64,000 bases of DNA. Source: Rotaria sp. Silwood1 (taxonomy: Eukaryota; Rotifera; Eurotatoria; Philodinida; Philodinidae). Made by a program: the position numbers and the translations under genes. The stretch is from assembly GCA_905250075.1 (NCBI GenBank), contig CAJNOP010000016.1, positions 2,853,908 through 2,917,907 of the forward strand, given 5' to 3'. The notes under the pieces were generated by a model, which did no database searches, was not told the DNA's origin, and saw only the letters and a program-made list of their open reading frames with translations. This document shows positions 15,622 through 28,700 of the stretch, in pieces (the first letter of the stretch is position 1; each line of letters opens with the position of its first letter).

Positions 15622-18600
15622 AAATGTGAGTTTCTACACCGATGAAGGCTGAGTAAAAAGCCCTCGATAATTTGAATATATTACAAAAAAGAAAAAAAAA
15701 CTCGAAGAAAATAACAGAAAAACCTTCATCCGTTCTTAAGTAAACACTCAATCGCATATTTTTCTTGGCTAATCGCTAATTTCAATCAATCGATAATCTA
15801 CTCGACAATATCAATTGAAGAAATCGACTACAGCTGTAATAGATTCGATTAAAAACCTTGTTGATTAATATTATTCACACAGACATCTAAACATACACCA
15901 TAGGAAGGAAGAACAACAAGATAGAAATCACGATCACTTAACTGAACGTGTATATGTATATATGTTATACGATTGAGAATGTTTGCAATCAAACAAATAT
16001 ACTTTTGTATTCTCCTTCGTGGCTCCTATATTGCAATCGCGTGTGCTTTCATCATCATCATCGTTGTCGTCTCGTTGTATTCAAGGACGTACACGAGCAT
16101 GCAATTATTCTTGCGTTTTTTCTCAACAACGTACCCTGAAGTAAAGCACAACGATGACGTTCTTCTCATTTATGTACAATATATACACATATATACTCAA
16201 ACAAATAGGCAATTCTAACCTGTCTTTCATTCAACTTAAGTATAGAACAAAAAAAATTGAAGTTAAGTGAAAGGAAATGTATAGGTTAGTTCAATATGTC
16301 ACTATACTTGAAGGAAAAAAAGGATTAATTGACAGAAAAGAAAGAAAATACCATTATAATGATTTTGTTTTATTACTATTTCTATTAATTTCTTCACTTA
16401 GAGAGTGACAAGTAATGATTGTTACGTTTCTCTTATTTTTTTTCATAACAGGCAAATGTCAATGGTCATCCATCTTTTGTCTGTTTACTACTAATAGTAA
16501 TGGTAGATTGTGCAATAAACGGCTGTACACACATGTGGTGGTGAAGGCTTCTCTCTATCACTAATTTCTCACAACGAAATTTGTCAACGACCAATCAATG
16601 TTGTTCGCACACGTGTGCAGATGTTTATCTATATTTTTCTTATCAGAAAAGAATAAAATCAACTCAAATGATAAAAGTAAAAATCTCGAAGGACGAACCT
16701 TTTTTTTTTTTAAGATTAATTTGCTCACCTGTCCAACTTGTCGTTATATAAATTTCATTTCTAATATGTTTTTTTAGTTCTTATCTATCTGTCTTATTTG
16801 CATTTTGTTTGTATTTCAATGAATAAATGATAATTGTCATTTTATGAATATAAATCAAGGAAGAAACCACCGACATTATCTTTTTGTTTTATAATAACAT
16901 GCATGTCTTTTACCGCACAATAAAAAAGAAACGAAGAAGAAAAGAAACTCAAGCAATATTTAAACATAAGAGCTGTGAACCGAAACATTGCTGTACGATA
17001 TAGGTAAAGGAAAAGATAACGTCGTTTGAATAGAATAATGATGGTACAGAACAGAACAAATTGACACAACAAACGAAGCAAGTAGGAAAAAAAGCAAAAA
17101 AAAAAGAAGACAGTAGATATTTCACACGTATAAACAGTCTCCTTCTCCCAAAAAAAAAGGTGACGGTTAGCCTCCTTGTTCTCTATTCTTCACCATCGGC
17201 CTTTTTTTTTTCTCTTTCTTCTCTCCTCCTCATAACTTTCAACAAAACGATATCATTCGTCCATCAAATCATTACCGATATATGAGGAGTATACTCAATG
17301 TTACAATTAAACAGACGAACAAAAAGAGTTGATACTATATGTATAAAAGACAAATATCGAAATAAAGTCAATCAGTGTTCATTCTTATATTTAACAAAGC
17401 ATAAAATACTTCAATGATTGGCGTCATAAAAACGGATGTTTATATCATTCGTAGAACATTGAAAAGAAAAAAAGACTTAAAAAGAGAAATCTACTATTCC
17501 GTCATCTACGCTTAGTCATTATACTATTGAACAGAAATAGTCACGTTTCTTTTTTTTTCTTCTTCTATCTGTCTCTTACGTAAGTCAATAAAACATAATG
17601 AAGTTGGTCAATTTAATTTAAATAAATTTCTTTTTCCACCCTTTTATACAATTTATCACCTATAGAAACTCAATTGAACCGTGAAATGAATGTAAATGGC
17701 ATCCTATGCATATTTTAATGAGCCTGTTCTTATTGCATAAATGCAATCATATAAACGGCAGCTCGATAAATGAGATAAACAAATTACTTGTTCGAATAAC
17801 ACTGGCCTAGATTACTTTTGCCGGCGGGTGTTAGACAGACTCTTTCCTTCATTAATCAATGAGAAGAACAAAAACAGATATAATCATGATGAACATACAA
17901 TCGCAGAGAGATGCATGCGTAATATCTATTAACTAAATACATATAGACCAAGCGTGATTTACGTAAAGATAAAGGAAAAGATCACTTGACTAAAATAAAG
18001 ATGATCTTTTTTCTTTATACCATATGTGCATATGAATCGAGCTAAATAAATTGGTAATCATCATACTAGAAATCAATCTCTCTAGAGTAATTTCTTCTAT
18101 AAGAAAAATATTTATCTAAACAGGTGATTTTCTACTTGAGTAAATCAAAGTAGAATGCATATTTTTCTATCTTTAGTAATTCTTTCTGTAGCTGTTATGA
18201 TGAAGAGATCATAATATATTCCCTTGACTAATGATGAATATTAATTAAAAATAGACAGATTATTAATATGATTATCCAATCATGATAGACAATAAATTTT
18301 CGATTGGAAAAAATCTAATGATGATATTTTATATGATTTCGAAATATTTATATTGTTCAACATTCTTTAGTTCTGAGGAATGTTATTGTAACTATATTTC
18401 ATTATAAAATGTAGACATCATTATGAAATGCAAACAGGTTTATTAAAGAATAGTATTGTTTCTAATGAGCATTACATTTAACAAAGCCAATATTGAATTC
18501 ATACTATTTTTCTAAATCCTGTTAACCATAATTATGCCTATATTGTTGTACTTCGTATTGCATTTTTTATTAAAGAATGAGTAATAATACAAATGCTAAT

Positions 18601-20079
18601 GAAAACAAGATTACAGCAAAATAAATGTTTTTTCTAAAATCATGCAAAATTTTTTTGTTTAATCAATCAAGAAAGAAATCAAATCACTTTATAGATTTAA
18701 TGAACATCCTTGGAAAACAAAAGTATACAAATGTGTTTCAATATTTATTATATATTCTTATCTCAAAAAAAAAATATTAAGATATTAACTCTACTTATTT
18801 TAGAGTTCAATATTAATTGTTAAATCTCATGTTATTACTATTGAATGTTCTTTTGCAAATTTGAAATTCTCAATATTTTAGAAAGAAAGTTTTAGACAAT
18901 ATGGATGAACAGTAAACTTGACTAATTTTCATTGATGATGAACATGACTACAGCAATCATCAAAAGTCCGCGTTACAAGCTAAGAAGTATCTAAACATGA
19001 ATTATTTAGTCTCATATTTTGGCGACAATTTGAGCACGATGAAATCTAATCCCAAGCAATTATGAAGACTTGGTCGGCCTTCAAACAAAGAAACTAGAAG
19101 GTCAACATACAGTTTTTACTTAGACTAGCACGTTTCAGTATGAGCAAGAAATCTCATGGCGTTTGACCTCTCATTCAAGGGCTTAGTGCAGCTACTATTA
19201 TCGATAAAAATTTCATGTCAAATGATTCTAATTTGTTTGATTTATCCAGGTGTCGTTGAATATTCTTAGCATGTGAGTTAGTGGGATTCATCGAAAAGTA
19301 ACCTGTAGCCGTGACTACTTTCAAGTATTTATCTTGAAGTTCTCTTCAGTGAGTAATTTGCTCTAATCACATATACCTTGAAAATTTCGTGATTATCGTC
19401 GTTGATATACATAAGATCGATGCCAAGGTCGCTCCAGATAACGGAAACACTACTGTGCCTCGGAGTAATAATAGATTAGGCTCGTCTATCTGTGATAGAG
19501 CACAGACAGCTGGAGCTGTATTTGTCAATACATGAATAGATATTAATAGATCAAAATAACGACAAGCGATAAAACTGTCAACAAAGCTTTTTTTGAGGAT
19601 CAAGAATAAAATCAGTGTTTTTTTTGTCTAGATCTGATACGTTAAAACCGATCGATCATATTTTTGTTTATTTTTTATCAGCAAATGTCTACATTTCTAT
19701 CTTGCGAATAAAACCTTAAAAAGAATGCATTAGAGTAAAACCTCATACAGTGAACACTTCACGATCCCATGAATGGATTTTTGCTGAAATTGAACCTCTG
19801 TATGATGGGTATTTTTGGATAGTTCACAAGTTAGCCATTATAGTGAGGTTATATTTTAGTTATAATAAAGAAACGAAGGCATTTATAATAAGAAATATAA
19901 AATCCTAGAAAGGAATCTCGTTGTTATTCAATTTCAATACTTAACTAATGTACATTATAAATAAGAAGAAATTAACGATTATTCCTAAAGTCATGGAATG
20001 GATGCACATCAAACTACTTCGAGTAATTTAAAGTTAGGTGCTTCAATAATTTCGTTTTATTTCATGGAATAGAAATGTT

Positions 20080-20960
20080 GACGAAATTAATAGTAACAAC
20101 TGCCGAATTACAATCATGGCATTATGCCAAGTGACATATATATGCGCTGATGCCAACGAATGTATAGACTTCGTTACCGGTATCAACGATGAAAAGATTG
20201 ACTTTTGTTGAACCATGTAAGAAATGAACAGTTCACAAAACAACGAGTTAAAATATAGGATGTCTCCGCAGAAATTACAACTATCTATAAACTACTCAAA
20301 TAAACGACTTACGATTGCGATGAAAATTTGGCCACTATTAGTTTTATAAGGAAAAGTGTGACAAGTACAAATTGAAACTCGGACTACGTCGATCAATTTT
20401 CCATAGATCCTCAAATACTACAAGAAATCTAATCAAACATCGATTGTGAAAAATAGAATATTATAGAATTTATTGCACAGTACTGTGAACAATGCATCGT
20501 TAATGTTATCCAACTTTAAAATGATAATAAATGGCAAAAAGAATACTACCAATCTTGGATCCACATAGGCTCTTCTCGAATTAGAGACTACCTATATTGC
20601 ATTTTATGAGGAGACGTTGGTTCAGCCCATACTATGTGTTGAATAAAAACTAGTATGGAAAACTTTGACAAAGATTGAATTGCCGCTTATACTAAAGCAA
20701 ACTTTGCAAAAGAAGAAAAGTTAATTTATGTCTTGATTGTGAATCTGGGAAGAAGCTTAGACAACAAGTACACCCACATCAACGTCTTCTTCAGAAAACA
20801 CTACAACGAACTTATCGGAAAATTATAGAAAATATGAAGACACCGGCAAAGGAAATTAAAACAATAACGGTAATTACCACCACATCATAGTGAATTGTAC
20901 ATGATATTTTCAAGAATAATTTAGTATGATAGAATATATGCTGAAAAATCATTATGGACT
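20080..20960 (+). pseudogene. Possible heavily decayed LTR-retroelement fragments
   Basis: In one plus frame around 20110-20228, with stops included, the reading has W-H-x4-H, 23 residues, then x-E-P-C-K-K. This would be the HHCC zinc signature that precedes the integrase of Ty1/copia elements if the first Cys is mutated (GTT where TGT is expected). Around 20770-20900 another frame gives a Thr/Ser/Asn-rich run ending in N-C-T, reminiscent of a gag region before a zinc knuckle. The order is not that of an intact element, and no LTRs, reverse transcriptase or protease motif were found. The call is tentative. Confidence 0.25.
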
Positions 20961-21791
20961 TGCTGGCAACTATGGGTATTTTCCTTGAGGCACGTTGCTT
21001 GGACGTTGGTATTTTCCAAGATTTCTCGGTAGTTTCATTTGTAGATGTTTCTTATTATGGAAGTTAACATGAAATTTCCTTTTTGAAAATAAGTAATTAC
21101 TAAAAGCCCTCGACATTCGTTCAACATGCCTTTGAAAATTACTTTTTTGTATGTCTAGTTGATTCTGTAAGCTGTGTGATAGTTTTTAGGAACTATGGTA
21201 ATCTAAATATATCTCGACCTTTCATATCTATCTACTAAACAGTATTCGTCTATATATGTGGTATCTTTTTGTTTAAATCTATCTATATCTTTTTTCAATT
21301 ATAGTAAACGATTGATAAGATATGTATTAAACTTTTTATAAAAAATAATATAATAATTTTGTGTATTAGTATTTAAAATATATAAAATGAGTCAATAATA
21401 TACTTAGCAATTTCTCACGATACAATCAATTAATCATTGAGTAATATCTTCCTTTTTTTTGCACATTTTCCTTTGAATCTTGTTGATTCGCATGAATCAA
21501 AACAAACAAAATAGATGCGTGTTGTAGCTTCCTCTTTCTTTTGAAGGTGTTTGCTGCTCGTGCATATTCAATCTCTGTGTTGGAAAAAAGGCTAGAAAAT
21601 CAAGAACAACATTCATATATTAATTTTCGTTCTTGTTCTTCCTTTCTTGTCAAATATTCAAAAACTTCGTCATTATCGCTTCGTTAGTGCTCTTCAAACG
21701 ATTGTAGCAAAAGAAGTCCTTCCAGTAACAAACAAACACACGCAACTTAAAGCAGTTAGTCACAAACATTATCAGCAAAAGCAAGAAACAA

Positions 21792-21812
21792 CAATATATA
21801 TATATATATATA
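21792..21812 (+). promoter_or_regulatory. TATA-rich tract upstream of the ART-TPR gene
   Basis: A (TA)n tract sits 55-75 bases upstream of the ATG at 21867. It is placed where a TATA-type core promoter would be expected for this intronless gene. Without transcript data this is a positional inference; it could also be a simple microsatellite. Confidence 0.35.
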
Positions 21813-21866
21813 AGGAAGTGTAACTGTGCTTATTAAATTCATTTACTCACCCGTCATTCATCCATC

Positions 21867-23960
21867 ATGGGTAACAAAAAATCAACAATAAATGCTGCTA
21901 GTAGTCCGTTTTCCTCATCCAGTACAACTAAATTTAAAAAAAAATCATCTTCGTATGCTGCTAGTGGAGCATCAGCAGTCACCACTAACACTACCATGCT
22001 TCCTAGTCGTAATCTACAAAATTTCGTTCTCATCTGGCTCGATGCCAATATTGATGAATTGGAGCAAGATTTTCAAAATTTCTTAAGACATTTACGACAC
22101 ACTATAGCATCAATCACGACCTTTATTGATATTCAGGATTGCATTAATTTTCTTAGTGAAATTAAAAAAGAAAAAGTATTTTAAATTGTTTCTGGTTCAT
22201 TGGGACAACACATTGTACCCAAAATTCATGCGTGGCCACAATTGGATTCCATTTACGTGTTTTGTAGCAACCGTTCGATCCATGAACAGTGGACTAAGAC
22301 AATGTTGAAGGTAAAAGGCGTTCACACCGATATCAAGACGATTTGTAAAGCATTACAAATCGATTATGCACGATGTGCTCAAGATATGATTTCGATCAGT
22401 TTTCGTGGCATTGATACTTTGTTTATATATACGCACTTATTTAAAGAAGTTCTTTTAGAAATTGACGATGACACTAAATCCATCAAAGAACTGGTTGATT
22501 ACTGTCGTTTTCAAGATGATATTGCTGAAAATGAGATTGAAATAATCGAACGAGAATATTACAGTCATACACCCATTTGGTGGTACACCGCGCCATATTT
22601 TATCTACTCGATGCTTAATCGAGGCTTGCGAGTACTGGATGTCGATATTATACTTAAAATGGGCTTTTTTATTCGACACCTACATCGAAATATTGAAAAA
22701 TTACACTACGAACAACGATCTGCAAAGACAACAGCGGTCACTACATTTCAAGTATGTTGAGGTCAAGGTTTATCAATTCAAGATTTTGAAAAAATGAAAC
22801 AAACAAAAGGAGGACTTATGTCTTTTAACAATTTCCTTTCAACGAGTTGCAATCGTGATATTTCGTTAGAAAATTTTGCACGACCGGCAGCTCTCGATCC
22901 TAACTCGGTTGGAATACTTTTTGTTATGACCATCAATCCAACACTCTGCGCAACATCATCGACTCCTTTTGTTAAAATAAAAAATCTTGGCTTCTACGAC
23001 GGTCAAGAAGAAGAGATTCTTTTCTCAACGCATACGATTTTTCGCATCCATCGAATTCAACAGATCCATGATGGTCATACTGATCGCCTGTGGCAAGTTA
23101 ATCTCACTTTCACTGGTAACAACGACAATGATTTAGACCAGCTCGCTGTACACATGCGCAAGGAGCTTAGTTGGGCAAGGGGATGGCCTCAATTAGGTCA
23201 TATCCTTATCAAAGTGGGAGAATATGCAAAAGCAGAACAACTCTATCAAATCCTTCTTGCAAAAGCATCTTCCAACAAGGATAGAGCAAACTATAATTAT
23301 CAACTTGGTTGGGTATATGATAACATGGGCGAGTACTCATAAGCACTTACATTTTATGAATCAGCACTTGATATCCGCCAAAAAATTTTTCCTCCTAACC
23401 ATCTCGACTTAGCTGCCTCCTATAACAACATCGGTATGGTGTATAAAAACATGCGCAAGTATCCGGAATCGCTTTCATCGCACGAAAAAGCATTTGATAT
23501 CAAGAAAAAAACTCTTTCACATGATCATCCCTCGTTGGCTTCTTCCTATAACAACATCGGTTTGATGTATTCTAATATGGGCGAGTACTTGGAAGCAATT
23601 TTATCGCACGAAAAAGCACTCGATATTCGCCTAAACACTCTTCCTTCGAGCCATCCTGACTTGGCTTCTTCCTACAACAACATCGGCCAGGTGTATTATA
23701 ATATGGATGAGTATTCGAAAGCACTTTTATTTTACGAATCAGGACTCAATATTAAGGAAAAAACTCTTCCTCCAAACCACCCAGATCTGGCTTCTTCCTA
23801 CAATAATATTGGTTCGGTGTATTATAACATGGGTGAATACTCGAAAGCACTTTCATCGCACGAAAAAGCACTTGATATACGCCAAAAATCTCTCTCTCTA
23901 ACACATCCAGATATCGTACAATCAAGAAAAAATATTGACCTTGTGAAAAAGAAAATGTAA
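21867..23960 (+). pseudogene. Arginine ADP-ribosyltransferase with kinesin-light-chain-type TPR repeats, three in-frame stops
   Basis: A single frame of 697 codons has no introns and no frameshift. It is interrupted by TAA at codon 106 (22182), TGA at codon 298 (22758) and TAA at codon 492 (23340). The start is a Ser-rich MGNKKS region, also a possible myristoylation site. The middle (about 280-410) has the R-S-E layout of arginine-specific ADP-ribosyltransferases: stop-GQGLS where the family has Arg-Gly-Gln, FLSTS (323-327) and QEEEIL (380-385, with the E-x-E pair). The C-terminal third (about 440-690) carries at least four 42-residue TPR units of the type SYNNIGxVYYNMGEYSKAL, HEKALDIR and HPDLAS, at 126-base spacing. 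Intact relatives would modify arginine on target proteins, with the TPRs binding partners. The TGA removes the NAD-binding arginine. The most economical reading is a young pseudogene. Confidence 0.85.
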
Positions 23961-25797
23961 TTGAGTTTTGCTTTGCTACACTAAATTTCATTCGTTATTA
24001 TTGATTCATTACGTATTTTTTTTCTATTGAACATTTCTATTCGCGTGCAATACTAGAGAAGTTCTTGGACCCTGCTGAGATAGTACAGTAGGCAATGTCG
24101 ACAGTGTTCGGGTAGTGGTACATGTATATATATTATCGTAAGAAATGGCAATATGGACACACGTGTATATCAAAAGTTTCTACATGCACGTCTGAAAAGA
24201 CCAACAGCTCGTTGAATGTTTCTGACGAGGACAGAAAGGCACTACGAATTATATAAAAGAATGGGAATAAAAAAGAAACGAAGTGCATCGTCAGAATGAG
24301 GCAAGAAAAGACGTAGAAGGAGACACAATGTAAGAGCAAGGTTAGATGACGATATGACCGAATAAACAATCTCATAAAAAAAGACTACTTGTCAAGCGTT
24401 TAGAATTGCAGCTAACTTTTTATTTTCCTTCCACATAAAATGACATCTGGTATCATTCGAAAATTTTTCATCGATTTCGAGAGGGCTCCCATTCGTCTGC
24501 CTTTGTTCGCTTGCATTAGTCCTTAACAAAATCTATAATACATCGTTAGATAGGTTCAAGATGGAACAGGACGATTTCATTAAATAGTTTGCCGTTATAC
24601 TTACTGATGTTTAGCAAATCGACAACAGTTCAAAGTGTGTCTGCGAGCAGATGAAATTCTCAAAACAGAAAATGACATTCAAAAAATCATGAATTTCAAA
24701 AAAACTCTTTTATGTTATTCGACAATTACATAAGAGTGATTCTTTTTTTTCGAGTTAACAGGCTCTAAGAGCATCGTAGTGTGAGAAAATATCGACTTTG
24801 GTATATAAGTTTATAAGTACTTGTTTTAGCAATTATTTCAATGTTCTTTAGAAACAATATTCGAATTTTAAAGATTAAATCAATTATAACAGGGCCCCCA
24901 TAATTAATGACTTACTGTGTTTTTTATTTTCGACGGCTTTAGTACTATTTTTACATTTTGAGTATCCTCTCACTAAATAGAATATTTTATTCTCTAGAAA
25001 ACTATCAATTCTATCATTTACAACTCTTTTTTTATGGTGACTTGAATTTCTAGAAATTAGCGCTTATTGATTTTAAAGTGAAGTATTGTACACCAAAACA
25101 CAGAATTTTTCCCTTTGTATTTACAAGGTCATCATAACTCCTTGTGCTGTTGTTGAGGAGAATAAAAGTATCCAACAAATATCTCATAATATTTTTCGAT
25201 GTATTATGACAAATAATTTTTTTCAAAAGCCAAAAATCTACGATAGAATACTGATTTCTTGTATGACTGAACGAAAAATTGAACTTTGTACAAAGTGGTA
25301 TGCGTATTCTCTCGAACAATTGAAAATATTTGAATTGATTTGCTTGAATCGATTCCAAAATAATGAGTCGAACCAATTCGACAATATTGTTTTCGGTGTT
25401 TCGGCATCTTTCATTCCGAAATTTTCACTCTGAGCTATTTTTTCTCTAAAACTTTAATAATTAAAATAATAAATGCGTAAAGTATATAAACTTGTTAACT
25501 TGACTCTGATGCGATCAATCTATTCGACAGAGCTAATTCGATAGTTTTGTAGAAAACCAGGCTTTTCATTCAATGAAATCAAAATGAAATCTTATAATAA
25601 TTTTTAAAACATTGAATGATAGAAAATAAAAGTATATCGTTTATGGTGGAATACCCATTGTATACTGTACACATTAAGAATACGTTAAATAAATCAACAG
25701 TAAGTACAAATTTATTTTATCTATAAAAAAGCAGATCCAAGAAGAAGAAAAATAAAAAGAATCGTTTTTGTTTTTTTTTCTTTCTTTTTTTTTATTG
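23961..25797. other. Intergenic, nothing recognised
   Basis: No supported gene. A 115-codon plus-strand frame at 25086-25433 and an overlapping minus-strand frame at 25376-25050 show no family motif, and neither has splice partners. The last bases are the 3' flank of the hamartin gene. Confidence 0.35.
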
Positions 25798-28700
25798 CTA
25801 TTTAGGAATAATCTGACTGTTAATATTCATTGTATTCAATTGTGTTTGACATATACGTGTTGAATCAATTTGCCGACGTATAACATTAATTTTATGTGTG
25901 TTCATATTTCGCATTTGATTAAAATGATTGCGTTTCGTTGTCAAATCAATTTTCTAGAAGAGAAAAGAAAAGGATTTTCCTATGAAAAAGAAAACTAGAT
26001 CAATGAGGATTGGAACTCATTCTTAGATTTTTTTTGGATGCGGCAAAAAAATCAAGTTCATTTAAAAATTGAATATTTCGACCATGAAATATTCTCTGAC
26101 GCTGAAACTTTTAGAATATTCTAATGGTGATTAGACCGATCTATTGATAGAATTTCAGTTCGAAACTTCGGTATGTATTTTTTTTAGACTTTTTCAGTCT
26201 TGCCAACACGTTCTTATAGCTATAATATGAGCTCAAAACTACGGGTTACAGTTGTGGTGTTTCCTCGTAAGATATTGTCATAATTGCAGAAGATAATAGT
26301 TAAAAAAACTGATATTGTAACATATAATCTTTTCCAATATTTATCTATCGGAAAGATGAATTAAAACTACTAGTCATTGAGAATTTTGTAACAATCGGTT
26401 TAGAAAAGTGAGCTCAAATTTTCTAATTAAGATATTGTTACTTTAGACCGGACTCAACTACTAAAGGCTGACTAACATATCGCAGCTATAATAAAAACAT
26501 TCAGCATCATCAACAGGTCTCATTGGGGTGTCAATTGCAAAAAAAAACGGTCGGTTCCACGTAATCTTAAATCAATTTCATACTTGTTTGTCAAGTATTT
26601 GTTTATATTCATCAAATTTCTTTTTCTTTTCATCCATTGTTAATAAATCTTCATGTTCATGTTCATCTTCATTTTGATGCGTAGCAAATAATTTTTCTGC
26701 ATCAATTGGTTTAAATTTAACATTTAATAAAGCATTATGTAATAATTGATGTTTTTTTCTTGCGCAGACTAAATCAACAAATAATTTATCAATTGTATCA
26801 CGTAATTCAATAGATTGTTTAGCTTCCTGTTTTGATTGAAATGAACGTCGTTGATGTTCACGTATTTCATTTTCAATTGCAACTTTCATCTTTAATATAT
26901 AAATATAATTTAAAAAGAATAGAACTATTACTGTCCATTTCAAAATATAATATACTTCACTGTTTTTTGAATAATATTTGATAGGAATAATATAGAAATC
27001 TGCAATTTTCATCATTCAAGACAGAAGACCTTTCGAAAACAATATTCTGAAGCTATTTTCGTTTTGATTTAGACTTCTGATAGAATGAATCAATAGAAAA
27101 AATTCTTCTCTCTTGGTGTGTACAAGGCCGACACTCTAAAAGATAGCTAGGTAGAAGTAATTCACTGTACTGACTCAAATGATGATATATGTTATGAAGT
27201 GCGAAAATGATCTAACATTGTTATCTGAGTATTTCCGAATTTTCAGCTCCTTCAGTATCTAAAGACTGATTATGGAATTTTACACATATTGAGTAAATAG
27301 TGTCAGATTATTTCAAATCTAAAATTAACTATTATCATTTGACGGAGCATCGTAAATTATCCCTGTCTAGCTCTCTATTATGATGATCACAAGCCAGTGG
27401 CTGAGCTTAGAAATCTTGGGAAAAGTTTCATAGCTCTCAAATTGAAGAAGCTAGGCATGTCGCCTTTATATACATTCAAAGGGAAGAATTTTTTCTATCG
27501 ATTAGTTCTATAAAAAGTTTGAATCAAAATTAAAACAGCTTCAGAGTATTGTTTTCGAAAATCTCAATCCAAAACTCACGTAATTGACCAATTGCTGAGC
27601 AATCGAATTTCAAAAGTTTTAAGTTTTCTCTCTTAAATAGTGAAATCACTAGTATGTATGATGTTCATATCAAAAATTATTCAGAAAAAAAAAACAGTTT
27701 TCCACATCATATTCAGAAATGAATAGTATATAAAGTACCTGTTCTAATTCATGTAAATCTTCTTTTAATTTCGTTTGTTTTTCAGTAAATAAAGATCGTT
27801 GTTGCCAATGATTATCTTCATCTGTTTTCAATTCACTAAAATCATGAAAAATAAATTTAATTTTATTAAATAAACAAAACATTTTTGCTTTTATTTTGTA
27901 CACTTGTGTTGCTGATAATGAATTATAAAATGCTTCATTCATTTGATGGAATTCGTTAATACGTTTACACAGATCATGAATTATTGGACGTTTTTGTTCT
28001 TGAATATTTATCAATTCGTCATATTGCATTTCCTTAATTGATTTTAAAATAAAAATATATTATGCGAAAGTAAAACTACTAGTTTTTATAATAAAACGAA
28101 ATGAATGATAACGAGCAGAAATATGTAGATGAGAAAGGAACTTTTATAGCTAATGATGATTGAAAAATAATTTATTAAAGATTCATTTATTTTTCAGTTT
28201 ATCGAATGAGTTCACAGAAAATTGAAAACATCAGATAAGAATCAATATTTCTGTAGGATTTTTGGTTTAGAAGTTATGAGTCAATCTTTTACATGTGCGA
28301 AAATTAATTTTGGACGAAGAAAATCGACATTATTCTCTGAGAATTAATATAATAATCAAGAATTTCAGAAAAATCATTTAGAAATAGTGATGAGCTCACT
28401 TTTTGATTCTATTGTTTATAGGAATCAAGAATATTGCCTAAATTAACGGTATGTCCCTCGTTATCAAAATACTCATTGTTGACAAACAGCTTGCAATGAA
28501 CTAATTTTTAGTACTCTTTTTTTAATAGAAAAAAGTTTGCTCTTTCATTTGCTTTGTCTAAAATAATTTTTGCTTCTATTTTGAGTCATTTTTGGTGTAC
28601 TATAGTGCGTCCAAACGTAATTTACAAGTCTTTCTTTTCAATCACGCATTATTATTTTTCATAACTTATCTTTTGATGAAAAAAGTATGATCAAAATTTT

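Larger units (their letters stand above)
14788..21866. other. Long gene-free stretch upstream of the FGF receptor
   Basis: About 7 kb without a supported gene. It holds the FGF receptor promoter side (just above 14787), a (TA)n run at 15602-15621, scattered poly-A/T runs and possible retroelement debris at 20080-20960. The open frames inside it (for example 15948-16218, 17061-17285, 19603-19367) have no splice logic or family motifs. Confidence 0.4.

Noticed and set aside
19367-19603. 78-codon minus-strand frame in the long intergenic stretch
   Set aside because: No motif and no splice partner; the plus strand there looks like decayed repeat DNA instead.
25050-25433. Overlapping 108- and 115-codon frames on both strands
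   Set aside because: Mutual shadows in AT-rich DNA without recognisable motifs.
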